A stretch of DNA of 64,000 bases. Origin: CAWFPR01 sp963817635. GTDB lineage: Bacteria > Acidobacteriota > Vicinamibacteria > Vicinamibacterales > 2-12-FULL-66-21. Location: assembly GCA_963817635.1 (NCBI GenBank), contig CAWFPR010000008.1, positions 20,842-84,841 of the forward strand, in the 5' to 3' direction. The notes under the pieces are model-generated. The model made no database searches. It worked only from the letters and a program-made list of their open reading frames with translations, and had not been told where the DNA came from. A program made the position numbers and the translations under genes. Of this stretch, positions 15,442 to 25,476 are shown piece after piece; position 1 is the stretch's first letter, and every line of letters begins with the position of its first letter.

Positions 15442-18400
15442 ATGCTGCGATCGTTCGTCGTGCTCGCGCTGGGATTCGCCAGTGCCTTCATTCCGGCCCA
15501 GGCGACGGGCCCCATCCCCCCGTCCCTCTTCGGCGGTCTCTCCTGGCGTCAGATCGGTCCGTTTCGGGGAGGACGTCTCGCGGCGGTCACCGGCGTTGCG
15601 TCCTCGCCGGAGACGTACTACATCGGCGCCGCGCTGGGTGGCGTCTGGAAGACCACTGATGGCGGCAACCGCTGGACGCCGATCTTCGACCACGCGGGCC
15701 CGCTCGGGTCGATCGGCGCCGTCGCCGTGTCGGCCTCGAACCCGGAGGTCATCTACGTCGGCACCGGCGAATCGGCCCCGCGCGAGGACGCGTCGTTCGG
15801 CGATGGGGTCTGGAAGTCGAGTGACGCCGGCAGCACCTGGACGCACGTCGGGCTCGAGGACAGCCGGCACATCGCGCGCATCGTGATCGACCCGCACAAC
15901 CCCGATCTCGTCCTGGTCGCGGCCCAGGGTCACGTCTACGGTCCGAACGACGAGCGCGGTGTGTTCCGTTCGACCGACGGCGGCCGCACCTGGACGAAGG
16001 TCCTGTACAAGGACGCGCTGAGCGGCGCCATCGAGCTGGCCGCCGATCCCGACAACCCCTCGACAGTCTTCGCGGCGCTGTGGCAGGTGCAGCGCCAGCC
16101 CTGGCACCTGGAGAGCGGCGGCCCCGGCAGCGGTCTCTACAAGTCCACCGACGAGGGCGCGACGTGGACCAGGGTCACCGGCCACGGCCTGCCCGAAACC
16201 GTCCTGGGCAAGATCGGCATCTCGGTGGCGGCCGGCACGGGCGGCAAGCGCGTGTATGCGCTCGTCGAGGCGGCGCACGGCGGTCTCTTCCGGTCGGACG
16301 ACGGCGGCACGACGTGGACACAGACGAGCGACTCGCATCCGCTCTACACGCGCGCGTGGTATTTCACGAAGGTCTTCGCCCATCCGACGAATCCGGACGT
16401 CGTCTACGTGGTGGGCAATGCCCTCTGGCGATCGTCGGACGGCGGCCGCACCTTTGCGCGCGTGACCGTCCCCGGGGCCGACAACCACGACCTGTGGATC
16501 AACCCGCAGAATCCGTCGCGCATGATCGAGGGCAACGATCAGGGCGTCATCCTGAGCGTCAACGGCGGGACCACGTGGGACAAGCGTGACAACCTGCCAA
16601 TCGGGCAGTTCTACCATGTGTCCACCGACACCGGGTTCCCGTATCACCTGTTCGGCGGAGAGCAGGACATGGGCGCGCTCGGCATCGCCAGCCGCGGCTG
16701 GGGCGGCATCGACGACAAGGACTGGTTCGACGTCGGGGGCGACGACGGGGAATGCGGCTGGGTGTGGCCGGTCCCGTTCGACAACCATTTGATCGTTGCC
16801 GGCGGCTACAATGGCGCGCTGACGCTCTTCGACACGCGCAGCCACCAGATCCGTGACATCGCGCCGTGGTCCAATGCGAGCGGCGGCCACCCGGCTGCCG
16901 ATCTGAAGTACCGGTTCACCTGGACGTCCCCCGTCGTGTTCTCGCCCACCGATCCCCACCTGCTCTACATGGGCTCCCAGTACCTGATGGAATCGCGCGA
17001 CCTCGGCCACAGCTGGAAGGTCGTCAGCCCCGACCTCACGCGGAACGATTCAGCGAAGCAGACGTCCTCGGGCGGCCCGCTGACGCAGGACAACGCGTCG
17101 GTCGAGTACTACGACGTCATCTTCTCGATCGCCCCGTCGCCGGTGGTCCCCGGCCTGATCTGGGTGGGGACCGACGACGGCCTGGTGCAGCTCTCATCGG
17201 ACGCCGGAGCGCACTGGACGAAGGTCACGCCGCCGGGCCTGAAGGAGTGGGCCAAGGTCTCGCTCGTCGAGCCGTCGCACTTCGACGCCGGCACGGCGTA
17301 CGTCGCCGTCGACGCACACAAGCTCGACGATCTGACGCCGTACATCTACCGGACGCACGATCGCGGCAGGACGTGGACGCTCATCACCCAGGGGCTGCAC
17401 GCGCCGTCGCACGTCTACGCCGTGCGGGAGGATCCGACCCGGCAGGGCCTGCTCTTCGCGGGGACCGAGACCGGCATCTTCGTGTCGTTCGACGACGGCG
17501 ACCAGTGGCAGTCGCTGCAGCTGAATCTGCCGCCGACCTCGGTGCGCGACATCGGGTTCCACGGCGACGATCTCGCGGTCGCGACGCACGGCCGGTCCTT
17601 CTGGATTCTGGACGACATCACTCCGCTGCGTGAAGCCACGGCGGATGTGGCCGAGGCGCCGGCGCATCTGTTCACCCCGGCGCCGGCCGTCCGCGTGCAC
17701 GAGCGCGAAACCTACGTCATCCCGGTCGGCGGCCTGGGGGACAATCCGCCGGATGGCGCGATCGTGAACTACGTGCTCGGCGCATCCGCCGGCGCCGTGA
17801 TCCGTCTCGACGTCGTCGATGCGGCCGGCCGCACCGCCTTCAGCGCCTCGAGCGCGGCCGGCTCGTCGCCGCGCCTCTCGCTGGCCCCGGGCATGCACCG
17901 AGTCGTCTGGAATCTTCGATATCCGCTGCCGGATCTGATCCCGGGCACGGCGTACAACGAACGTGATCCGCGCGGCGTGCTCGCCGTGCCGGGCCGGTAT
18001 ACCGTCACGCTGACGGCTGGCAATCGCGTGCTCTCGGCGCCGCTCGCCGTCGTCAAGGACCCGCGGTCGAGCGCCACGGCGGAGGACATGACCGCGGAGT
18101 TCGATCTGGCGGCGCGGTTGATGGGGATGCTCGGCGAGTTGCACACCGTCGTGCGCCAGATCCAGGGGGTCCGCACCCAGATCGACGGTCTGAAGCCGCG
18201 GGTCGCCGGCACGTCGGACGCCGGCCGCACGCTCGAGCGGCTCGACGAGGCGACCGGCCGCGTCCTCAACCAGCTCTACGAGCCCGACGCGAAGTCGAAC
18301 AACGACCTGCTCAATTTTCCGATGCGCCTCAACGTGCGCATCGCCTATCTCGAGGACGAGGTGGACTACGGCGACGGCGCGCCGACGGAGCAGTTCCGAC

Positions 18401-18564
18401 AGATGACCTCGGAGTACCGCACGGCGCTCGACGCCGAGGAGGCTCGCTGGAAGGCGATCGTGACGACGGATCTCCCCGCGCTCAACCGGCAGCTTGCCGC
18501 GCTCGGCCTGCCGCAGATCGTGATCCCTGTATCGGCGACGGGACTCCCGCAAGTCGTGCGATGA
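15442..18564 (+). CDS. Large exported Asp-box (BNR/sortilin VPS10-like) beta-propeller protein
   Basis: A 1040-residue secreted protein: signal peptide to about residue 21 (ending AQA), then a double beta-propeller region with many Asp-box motifs of the form S/T-x-D-x-G-x-T-W (TTDGGNRW, STDGGRTW, STDEGATW, SDDGGTTW, SSDGGRTF, THDRGRTW). A C-terminal part from about residue 760 is a beta domain followed by a helical tail. Family members are annotated as glycosyl hydrolase/sortilin-like, but no catalytic set can be identified, so a binding or scaffolding role outside the cell is equally likely. A paralogue lies at 30172-32998. The M24 peptidase gene follows 105 bases downstream and may share its transcript. 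Confidence 0.82.
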   Translation: MLRSFVVLALGFASAFIPAQATGPIPPSLFGGLSWRQIGPFRGGRLAAVTGVASSPETYYIGAALGGVWKTTDGGNRWTPIFDHAGPLGSIGAVAVSASNPEVIYVGTGESAPREDASFGDGVWKSSDAGSTWTHVGLEDSRHIARIVIDPHNPDLVLVAAQGHVYGPNDERGVFRSTDGGRTWTKVLYKDALSGAIELAADPDNPSTVFAALWQVQRQPWHLESGGPGSGLYKSTDEGATWTRVTGHGLPETVLGKIGISVAAGTGGKRVYALVEAAHGGLFRSDDGGTTWTQTSDSHPLYTRAWYFTKVFAHPTNPDVVYVVGNALWRSSDGGRTFARVTVPGADNHDLWINPQNPSRMIEGNDQGVILSVNGGTTWDKRDNLPIGQFYHVSTDTGFPYHLFGGEQDMGALGIASRGWGGIDDKDWFDVGGDDGECGWVWPVPFDNHLIVAGGYNGALTLFDTRSHQIRDIAPWSNASGGHPAADLKYRFTWTSPVVFSPTDPHLLYMGSQYLMESRDLGHSWKVVSPDLTRNDSAKQTSSGGPLTQDNASVEYYDVIFSIAPSPVVPGLIWVGTDDGLVQLSSDAGAHWTKVTPPGLKEWAKVSLVEPSHFDAGTAYVAVDAHKLDDLTPYIYRTHDRGRTWTLITQGLHAPSHVYAVREDPTRQGLLFAGTETGIFVSFDDGDQWQSLQLNLPPTSVRDIGFHGDDLAVATHGRSFWILDDITPLREATADVAEAPAHLFTPAPAVRVHERETYVIPVGGLGDNPPDGAIVNYVLGASAGAVIRLDVVDAAGRTAFSASSAAGSSPRLSLAPGMHRVVWNLRYPLPDLIPGTAYNERDPRGVLAVPGRYTVTLTAGNRVLSAPLAVVKDPRSSATAEDMTAEFDLAARLMGMLGELHTVVRQIQGVRTQIDGLKPRVAGTSDAGRTLERLDEATGRVLNQLYEPDAKSNNDLLNFPMRLNVRIAYLEDEVDYGDGAPTEQFRQMTSEYRTALDAEEARWKAIVTTDLPALNRQLAALGLPQIVIPVSATGLPQVVR

Positions 18565-18669
18565 TCGCCGGACCGTTCGGGCTTGCTGTGATCGATCGCG
18601 CCGCGCACGTCGCGGAAGAAACGTCTCGACAGGAGCGGCCGCGGATGAGCCGGTCACGGAGGACAAGGC

Positions 18670-20145
18670 ATGCGCTGGTTCGTCAGGTCTGGTGCCGGGC
18701 TGATGCTCGTGTGGGCGGTCGTCGCTGTCCCGCGCGCACAGCCCGTGTTTCGCGGCGACGAGATCTTCCCGCCCGAGGAATTCGCCGCGCGCCGCGCGAA
18801 GCTCACGGCGCAGATCGGCGACGCGGTCGCGATCGTGCTCGGGACGCCAGGTCCGCCGGGGGAGATGCCTTTCCGGCAGAACAGCCAGTTCTTCTATCTC
18901 ACCGGGATAGGCGAGCCGCGGGCCCGCGCCATCATCGACGGCCGCGCGAAGACGACGACGGTCTTTCTGCAGCCCGCGAACGAGCGGCGCGACACCAGCA
19001 TGTTCGGTCCGGCGCTGGCGCCTGGTGCCGACACCGCCAAGGCGCTCGGGGTGGACGCGGCGCTCCCGGATGCGGAGTTCACGGCGGCCATCAACGCGCT
19101 GGCGGCGGAACATCGCGTCATCTACACGCCGTTCGCGGCGGAAGTGCTCGGGAGCCAGTCACAGGGGGATCCCACGCGCTTCTGGACTGCGAATGCGGCG
19201 GATCCATGGGACGGCCGCACGTCGCGTGAAGCGGCGTTCGTCGAGAAGCTGAAGGCTGCCGCGCCGGGCGCCGAGATCCGCGACCTCGATCCGGCCCTCA
19301 ACGCGCTCCGCGCGGTCAAGAGCCCGCGCGAGATCGCGGTGATCCGCGAGGCGACGCGCATCGCCGGGCTCGGCATCATGGAGGCCATGCGCGACGCCAG
19401 GCCCGGCATGCGGGAATACGAACTGCAGGCTGACGCCGAGTTCGTCTTCAAGAAGCTCGGCGCGCTCGGGCCGTCGTACTTCGCGCTCGTCGCGACGGGC
19501 AAGAACACCTACTACACGCACTACAACCGCGATACCGCGGTGCTCGAGGACGGCGATCTCGTCCAGTTCGACTACGCGCCCGACTACAAGTACTACCAGT
19601 CGGACGTGACGCGCGTCTTTCCGGCAAACGGGCATTTTACGCCGCGCCAGCGCGAGTTCTACGGTATCTACCTGGCCCTGTACCGAGCGCTCATGACGTC
19701 GATCAAAGTCCATGAGCGGCCGATCGACGCGATCCAGGCAGCCGTCCGGAAGATGGACGGAATCATGGCGTCCTACCGGTTCACCGACGAGCGCATCAAA
19801 GCGGCGGCGGCGACGTTCGTCGAGGGCTTCCGCGCCCGCCGGCAGGCGAACGGGCTCGGACACAACGTCGGCCTCGAGGTGCACGACCCGGGCGGCCTGC
19901 AGGCGGAGACCTTCGAACCGGGCCGCGTCTTCACGATCGAGCCGATGATGCGCATCGAGGAGGAGCACGTGGCGATCAGGCTCGAGGACATGATCCTGAT
20001 CACCGACACCGGCTACGAGAACCTGTCGCAGTTCGTGCCGATCGAGATCGCGGATATCGAGCGGGCCATGGCCCAGCCCGGACTGAGCGGTGCAATGACA
20101 CGCGGCGGCGGCTCGCCGACTCGTGAACGCAGGCGACCTTCATGA
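18670..20145 (+). CDS. Exported M24 metallopeptidase (Xaa-Pro aminopeptidase P type)
   Basis: A 491-residue proline-specific aminopeptidase. A hydrophobic N terminus ending at about residue 24 looks like a signal peptide, so it should act in the periplasm or outside. The N-terminal creatinase-like domain spans residues 30-200; the pita-bread catalytic domain follows. Metal ligands are in place: Asp in FDYAPDY, Asp in SDVTRVF, His in GLGHNVGLEVHD, Glu in TIEPMM, Glu in RLEDMIL. The start follows GGAGG by about nine bases. A low-complexity basic tail (last 20 residues) is not part of the fold. It likely trims proline-containing peptides before uptake by OPT transporters encoded nearby. Confidence 0.92.
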   Translation: MRWFVRSGAGLMLVWAVVAVPRAQPVFRGDEIFPPEEFAARRAKLTAQIGDAVAIVLGTPGPPGEMPFRQNSQFFYLTGIGEPRARAIIDGRAKTTTVFLQPANERRDTSMFGPALAPGADTAKALGVDAALPDAEFTAAINALAAEHRVIYTPFAAEVLGSQSQGDPTRFWTANAADPWDGRTSREAAFVEKLKAAAPGAEIRDLDPALNALRAVKSPREIAVIREATRIAGLGIMEAMRDARPGMREYELQADAEFVFKKLGALGPSYFALVATGKNTYYTHYNRDTAVLEDGDLVQFDYAPDYKYYQSDVTRVFPANGHFTPRQREFYGIYLALYRALMTSIKVHERPIDAIQAAVRKMDGIMASYRFTDERIKAAAATFVEGFRARRQANGLGHNVGLEVHDPGGLQAETFEPGRVFTIEPMMRIEEEHVAIRLEDMILITDTGYENLSQFVPIEIADIERAMAQPGLSGAMTRGGGSPTRERRRPS

Positions 20146-20251
20146 CGCCTCCGCTCGGATAGATCACGATCGCCGGCCGCCGGTCTCTCCACAGACAGAA
20201 GACCGCTTGACGGTTTCACCAGACGCGTGCAGGCTATCGGCTGGCCAAATC

Positions 20252-20641
20252 ATGAAATGGAAGTCAGTCTGGTCGGTCGTAGCAGGCGTGCTGTTCATCA
20301 TCATCGTCACGACGCTCGTCGACATCGTGCTGCATGCGGTCTCCGTCTTCCCGCCGATGGACCAGCCGCTCGACGACCGCCTGTCCCTGCTGGCGACCTC
20401 GTATCGCATCGTGATTGGCGTCGGCGGCGCGTGGCTCACCGCCCGGCTCGCGCCCGGCAAACCGATGACGCACGCGATGATCCTGGGCGGCGTCGGGGTG
20501 CTGCTGGGACTTGTCGGCGTGGTGGCGACGTGGAACCTGGGGCTCGGGCCGAGGTGGTACCCGATCGCCCTGACGGTGCTGGCGATACCGCAATGCTGGG
20601 CGGGCGGCAGGATTTACGAGATGCAATCCGGCGCGCGGTAG
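20252..20641 (+). CDS. Small integral membrane protein, unknown function
   Basis: A 129-residue protein with four predicted membrane helices at about residues 7-29, 47-66, 74-95 and 100-115, and almost no soluble part. No family motif is recognised, though the layout resembles small multi-pass proteins of Acidobacteriota. I start it at the ATG at 20252, which gives a short basic N terminus (MKWK) before helix 1; an upstream extension in the same frame has no membrane-like or conserved character. A role cannot be assigned. Confidence 0.6.
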   Translation: MKWKSVWSVVAGVLFIIIVTTLVDIVLHAVSVFPPMDQPLDDRLSLLATSYRIVIGVGGAWLTARLAPGKPMTHAMILGGVGVLLGLVGVVATWNLGLGPRWYPIALTVLAIPQCWAGGRIYEMQSGAR

Positions 20642-20692
20642 GACCTTCGGCCGAGCGCGGACGGCCGGGGACCGAGCGCCGAGTCCCGAGCG

Positions 20693-20863
20693 CTACCCCT
20701 GCATCCCGGTCTTGAAGTAGAGATAGGCGATCTTTGCCAGCGTCGCGGCATACGGCGCCGCGGCGCCCCACGCCAGGCGCGCGAGGAGCACCCCGCCGAC
20801 GACCAGCAGTGGCCGCGTGAGGCCGAACTCCAGATGGTGCGTGGGAAGTGTCTGGACTCTCAT
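20693..20863 (-). CDS. Possible 56-residue membrane protein
   Basis: A short minus-strand frame with a polar start (MRVQTLPTHHLEFGLTR), one hydrophobic helix (PLLVVGGVLLARLAWGAAA) and an amphipathic end rich in aromatic residues. The helix and a length of 56 are plausible for a small membrane protein, but there is no clear ribosome binding site and no recognised family. It could be a chance frame. Confidence 0.35.
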   Translation of the reverse strand: MRVQTLPTHHLEFGLTRPLLVVGGVLLARLAWGAAAPYAATLAKIAYLYFKTGMQG

Positions 20864-21286
20864 GTGTCTACACCGCGACGGGTAAGGGCGGCCGTGAATC
20901 CCGTCGACACGCTCGTCGTTTTCCAGCATGCCGCTCCCGGTGGATGGCAATCCCGGGCGACGGACAGCAAGCGATATGCCCTGGGGATGTGACAGGACGA
21001 GGGCAGCGCCCGGCTGCAGGATCCACGCAAAAACCGCAGCGCTGACTCGAGTGACGGCAGATGTGTGGCACAGATAGCCGGCCCGTCGTAGCGGCGCGTC
21101 CGCGTTTGGCGACAGTGTGTCCTCTCTGTGTTCGCGCCGATGCCATCAGGTCCGCGTGCCGCTTCGCGAGTGGCCGTCAGCCCGTCGCACGGCGCCAGGG
21201 ATGGATAGGGCCTGCCAGCGTGCCGATAGCCGGCGGTCGATCGACGGCCGCCCGTCCCGGCCGAACGTGCGTATACTCCCCGTATC
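20864..21286. other. 423-base gene-free interval with a candidate promoter
   Basis: No protein-coding or RNA gene is recognised. A -10-like TATACT at 21272-21277 ends nine bases before the ATG of the arginase-like gene, so a very short or absent leader is likely for that gene. The rest shows no repeats or strong hairpins. Confidence 0.35.
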
Positions 21287-22255
21287 ATGCCCACCCGACT
21301 ACTGCTCACCATCGCAATTGCCTTCGCCATTTTCCTCCCCACCCAGAAGTACGTCGCGCCGGACGGGCACGTGCGCGTCGCGCTGGTCAAGCAGCCGTTC
21401 CTGCCCAACGGCGTGTCGCCCGGACCGGCGACGATGGCGAACGGTGGAATCCAGAAAATTCTCGGTGACCTTGGTGCCGAGGTCCGCGTGCAGGAAGCCG
21501 GCCTGACGGCCGAAGAGGACAAGGAGTACGGCGGCTGGAAGCGGCTGGGAATGGCGCTCGGTCATTTTGCCGGACTCGTCACGAAGAACGAGCGCGACGG
21601 GTATTTCACGATCGGCCTGCTCGCGACCTGTCCGTCGATGCCGGGCCTGGTCGCCGGCCTCCAGCACGCCGGGCCGTCACTCGAGCCGCTCCGCGTAGGG
21701 CTGCTCTGGCTCGACGCGCATCCCGACATCAACACGCCGGAAACCACACGCAGCGGGTCGCTCGGCGGCATGCCCGTGGCGGTCGCGACCGGCCGGGCGC
21801 TCCAGCGCATGCGGCTCGACGCGACGCTCGACCCGCCGCTCGCCGATCGCCAGGTCGTGATGGGCGGCGTGCGGCTGACCGATCCGCTCGAGCAGCACAT
21901 CCTCGACGAATCGCGGATCGAACAGCTCAGCGTGGACGACCTGCGGACGGGCAGCGCCGCAGTCTTCCGGCAGCTCGACCGGCTCGCCGGCGCGAACGAC
22001 CACATCTACGTCCATATCGACCTGGACGTGCTCGACCCGCACGAGGTGATGGGGCACGGCAACAAGGTCCCCGGCGGACCGACGAGCGAAGAACTCGCGC
22101 GGCTCTTCGAACAGATCTTCCGGCGCTACGACAAGGCCTCGGCCATCGGGTTCGCCACGATTCCCGCGGTGGACGAGGGCGGGCTGTCGATTGCCGCCGT
22201 CAATCGCATGATCGCGGCGGCTGTTCGCGGCGTGCAGGCGCGCGGCCGGCGTTGA
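21287..22255 (+). CDS. Exported arginase/agmatinase-family protein
   Basis: A 322-residue ureohydrolase-fold protein with an N-terminal hydrophobic segment (residues 5-18), unusual for this normally cytoplasmic family. The second metal motif is intact (LDAHPDIN), as are HIDLDVLDP and the catalytic-type Glu in AVDEGG. The first motif, normally GGDHS, reads LLATCPSMPG, so the first metal-ligand His is missing. Formiminoglutamase- or arginase-type activity may therefore be altered or lost. The PGPATMANGG start resembles arginases rather than agmatinases. An 8-bp inverted repeat across the stop (22242-22249 with 22261-22268) could terminate it. Confidence 0.75.
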   Translation: MPTRLLLTIAIAFAIFLPTQKYVAPDGHVRVALVKQPFLPNGVSPGPATMANGGIQKILGDLGAEVRVQEAGLTAEEDKEYGGWKRLGMALGHFAGLVTKNERDGYFTIGLLATCPSMPGLVAGLQHAGPSLEPLRVGLLWLDAHPDINTPETTRSGSLGGMPVAVATGRALQRMRLDATLDPPLADRQVVMGGVRLTDPLEQHILDESRIEQLSVDDLRTGSAAVFRQLDRLAGANDHIYVHIDLDVLDPHEVMGHGNKVPGGPTSEELARLFEQIFRRYDKASAIGFATIPAVDEGGLSIAAVNRMIAAAVRGVQARGRR

Positions 22256-22372
22256 GGACCCCGGCCGCACCGCCGGAGGAATGCGCGGATCCACTTGCCT
22301 GGGTCGACGGCCGGTTCCGCACCGGGCGGATTGACCGTCGTCCGTACGAGGGGGATTAGAGAGACAGGCGAA

Positions 22373-22900
22373 TCACTGCGTGCTGCGGCGCCTGAGCACC
22401 GCGTTGCGCAACCCGGCGAGCGGTAGCGGCGCGACGGTCCGCGGCGGGCCGACGTCCATCGACGTCAGGACCGCCGCCATGAGCCTCGACCGGCGGACGA
22501 CGCGGGTGATCTCGGCGACCAGGTGCGACGGCACGCAGGGCTTGGCGAGCATCGCCGACAGGCCGGCCGCGACCGCCTGGCTTTGCATCTCGGCGTTCCA
22601 GCAGCCTGTCATGCCGACCACCGGTACGGCGCGCGTCAGCTCGTCGGCGTGGAGCGCGGTCGCCAGGGCGAACCCGTTCATCCCTGGCATCGCGATATCG
22701 GTGACGACGATATCGGGAGTGGTCTCACGCGCGAAATCGAGGGCGGACGCGCCATCCTTGCGTCCGATGGCGACAAATCCGCCCGTGGTGAGGAATTCCA
22801 CGTACCCGGCAAGCGTTTCGGGATCGTCCTCGACGACCAGCACCAGCGTTTCATTCCAGTCCGCGAGCATGCGCTTCGTGGAGCGCAAACGGCGGGCCAC
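22373..22900 (-). CDS. Single-domain response regulator
   Basis: A CheY-like receiver of about 120 residues with a non-conserved tail. Phosphorylation-site residues are visible: acidic pair in VVEDDPE, Asp in VVTDIAMPGMNG (about residue 65), Thr in GMTGCW and Lys in LAKPCVPS. There is no output domain, so it should signal by protein contact. A GTG at 22900 gives the longest form; an ATG at 22870 (MLADWNETLVLVVEDD) is a natural alternative. No histidine kinase gene lies in the window. Confidence 0.82.
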   Translation of the reverse strand: MARRLRSTKRMLADWNETLVLVVEDDPETLAGYVEFLTTGGFVAIGRKDGASALDFARETTPDIVVTDIAMPGMNGFALATALHADELTRAVPVVGMTGCWNAEMQSQAVAAGLSAMLAKPCVPSHLVAEITRVVRRSRLMAAVLTSMDVGPPRTVAPLPLAGLRNAVLRRRSTQ

Positions 22901-22996
22901 TGGGAGAATCGCGAAAAATCGCGTGTAGCCCGCCAGTTGCCGGATTCCCGGCTCACACTTTCGTCAGCAAACGTCCAATTTCTTCGCCGCCAGGGA

Positions 22997-25222
22997 CTAG
23001 TCCAGCTTCTTCCGCGCGAAGTGGTACAGGGAGTATGCCAGCAGCCCGAACATCACCACGGCAAAGACGTTCGACGTTGCGAGGCCGGGGGCGATCCGCG
23101 GTCCGAACGCCAGGATCCCCGACGGAATCAGCTTGATGCCCAGCTCCGGATCGCCAAGCACGTTGATGATGATGGCGATGAGGCCGACCACACCGCCCGC
23201 CGCGATGAGGCCGCTCGCGAAGAGCGAACCCGGGCTCACTTCACTCTCGGCGTGCCCACCTGATTTCTCGCGTCCGCGCTCGGCGGCCCACCGGACGAGG
23301 CCGCCGCAGAAGATGGCCAGCGTCGTGTGGAGGCCGAGGTACGACCCGACGGCAAACGACAGCGATCGAATACCGAGCAGTTCCACGGCGATGACGAGGA
23401 ACACGCCCATCGCGACGAGGCGCCACGGCAGCCGCTGATTCAGGATGCCGGTGATGACGGTCGCCATCAGGCGACCCTGCGGCGCGGCCGCCTTGTCGCT
23501 GCCGATCCCCGTGATCCACTGCACCTCGATCTGCTTCGTGTCGGGGTCGTAGAGATACTTGCCGTCCGGCAGCTCGCGCGACCCGAGCGCGTTCACCAGG
23601 ACGTACTGCTTGTCGTGGTAGGTCTGCGGGTGAGGGTTGTCCAGCTCTTTCTCGATCCGGATGGCGGCGCCGCGCTGCCCCTGCTCGGCGCGCACCTGCT
23701 CGATGTTGAGCGGGAGCTGGACCGGACGGAACTCGGACAGCCCGAAGTTCATCAGCATCAGCGTGCCGCCGATCACGAACACCGACACCATGACGCCGAT
23801 CATCAGCGCCACCTGCTGGCGATAGGGCGTCGCTCCCACCAGGAACCCGGTTTTCAGATCCTGCGACGTGGCGCCGGCGTTCGCCGCCGCGACGCAGACG
23901 ACTCCGCCGATCGCGATGGCGAGCGCCGCGTAAGCGGGCGCCGTCCAGCCCATGGCGAGGAACATCGCGCAGGTGGCCATCAGGGTCGCGATCGTCATGC
24001 CGCTCACCGGGTTGGCCGACGTGCCGATCAGCCCGCAGATGCGCGACGAGACGGTCACGAAGAGAAACCCGAACACGACGACGAAGGTCGACGCGATCAG
24101 GTTCTCGAAGCCGCTCGTCCTGGCGCCGGCGACCGGGTTGAACGTGAGCATCAGCCACATCGAGACGACGATGGCGAGCGAGCCGAGGATGACCCATTTC
24201 ATCGAGATGTCACGATCGAGCCGGCGGGCGCCAGTGGCTGCGCCGCCTTGCTGCGCGCGGATGTCCTTGATGCCGCCGCGCAGCGCGTTGATGATGGTCG
24301 GCATGGTCTTGGCGAGCGTGATCAGGCCGGCCATCGCGACCGCGCCGGCGCCCATCGGTCGGATGTAGCTTTCCCACATCTGGCTCGGCGTCATCGCGCC
24401 AATCGGGATTGTGCTCGGGTAGAGCGGCGCGACCACGCCTTCGCCGAAGAACTTGATCGCGGGCATCAGCACCAGCCACGAGAACACGCCGCCGGCGAAG
24501 ATCGTTCCGGCAATGCGCGGGCCGATGATGTAGCCGACGCCCAGGTATTCGCTGGTGACCTCGGCGCGGAACGACGCGCCCGGCAGCCAGCTCGGCTCGT
24601 AGAGCGGACGCTGCTTCCAGACCTGCACGGTCGCCATCAGGAACGTGTACGCGCCGCCGAGGCCGAGCCCCCAGAACACACGGCTCGCAAAGGAGCCGCC
24701 CTTCTCGCCGGCCACGAGCACGTCGGCGCACGCCGTGCCCTCCGGGTACAGGAGGTTCCCGTGCTCCTGCACGATGAGCTGACGCCGCAGCGGAATCATG
24801 AACAGCACGCCGATCCAGCCGCCGATGAGGGCGAGCAGGAAGATGCGCGAGTACTCGAAGGGGAACCCCATGAAGATGAGCGCCGGCAGCGTGAAGATCG
24901 CGCCGGCCGCGACCGACTCGCCGGCCGAGCCCGTGGTCTGGACGATGTTGTTCTCGAGAATCGACGCCTTGCCGAACGCCCGCAGCAGGCTGATGCTCAG
25001 CACCGCGATGGGAATCGACGCCGACACCGTCAGGCCCGCGCGCAACCCGACGTAGACCGTGACGGCGCCGAAGATGACGCCGAAGATGGCGCCGAAGAGG
25101 ATCGCCTTGAACGTGAACTCCGGCACGTTCGCCTGTTCGGGCACGTACGGACGAAAGTCACTGAGCGGCGCCGTGGAACTCCAGGCGGCGTCCTTGGTTT
25201 CGACAGTCGATATCGTCGCCAC
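22997..25222 (-). CDS. OPT-superfamily oligopeptide transporter
   Basis: A 741-residue polytopic symporter of the OPT family (peptide or metal-chelate uptake). The N-terminal signature region reads AVTVYVGLRAGLTVSASIPI and then the NNIVQTTGSAGESVAAGAIF-type motif, both characteristic of bacterial OPT proteins; about 15 hydrophobic helices follow, with one soluble insert near residues 490-570. GTG start at 25222 with GAGGTG seven bases upstream. The neighbouring peptidases suggest di/tripeptide uptake. A second OPT gene is at 53987-56028. It is divergent from the di-haem peroxidase gene across a 254-base intergenic region. Confidence 0.92.
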   Translation of the reverse strand: MATISTVETKDAAWSSTAPLSDFRPYVPEQANVPEFTFKAILFGAIFGVIFGAVTVYVGLRAGLTVSASIPIAVLSISLLRAFGKASILENNIVQTTGSAGESVAAGAIFTLPALIFMGFPFEYSRIFLLALIGGWIGVLFMIPLRRQLIVQEHGNLLYPEGTACADVLVAGEKGGSFASRVFWGLGLGGAYTFLMATVQVWKQRPLYEPSWLPGASFRAEVTSEYLGVGYIIGPRIAGTIFAGGVFSWLVLMPAIKFFGEGVVAPLYPSTIPIGAMTPSQMWESYIRPMGAGAVAMAGLITLAKTMPTIINALRGGIKDIRAQQGGAATGARRLDRDISMKWVILGSLAIVVSMWLMLTFNPVAGARTSGFENLIASTFVVVFGFLFVTVSSRICGLIGTSANPVSGMTIATLMATCAMFLAMGWTAPAYAALAIAIGGVVCVAAANAGATSQDLKTGFLVGATPYRQQVALMIGVMVSVFVIGGTLMLMNFGLSEFRPVQLPLNIEQVRAEQGQRGAAIRIEKELDNPHPQTYHDKQYVLVNALGSRELPDGKYLYDPDTKQIEVQWITGIGSDKAAAPQGRLMATVITGILNQRLPWRLVAMGVFLVIAVELLGIRSLSFAVGSYLGLHTTLAIFCGGLVRWAAERGREKSGGHAESEVSPGSLFASGLIAAGGVVGLIAIIINVLGDPELGIKLIPSGILAFGPRIAPGLATSNVFAVVMFGLLAYSLYHFARKKLD

Positions 25223-25476
25223 GCATCACCTCAGTCGAGTCGATGTGGATGGAATCGGGGCGCGCCACACCCGTTCACGAGGCGCGGCGCGCGAACATGA
25301 GCATTGATTGCGCCAGAAGTACCACACTCCGGCGCCGGGAAATACCGGGTGCGTCCCTGACGCCCCGCTCCGGCGAGTGCCGGGATTCCGGCGGTCGATC
25401 GGAGGTATCCTCTCTCCAGCGGCCGTCGGAGGCGGCTCTCATTCGTCAACACGCATCCTCTGTAGGAGCGGTCCCC

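Noticed and set aside
15436..19113. Long minus-strand frames antisense to the Asp-box and M24 genes
   Set aside because: They lack recognisable domains and mirror third-position G+C bias of the real genes.
23327..25300. Long plus-strand open frame antisense to the OPT gene
   Set aside because: It is Arg/His/Asp-rich, lacks any motif or RBS, and is the expected shadow of a GC-rich gene on the other strand.
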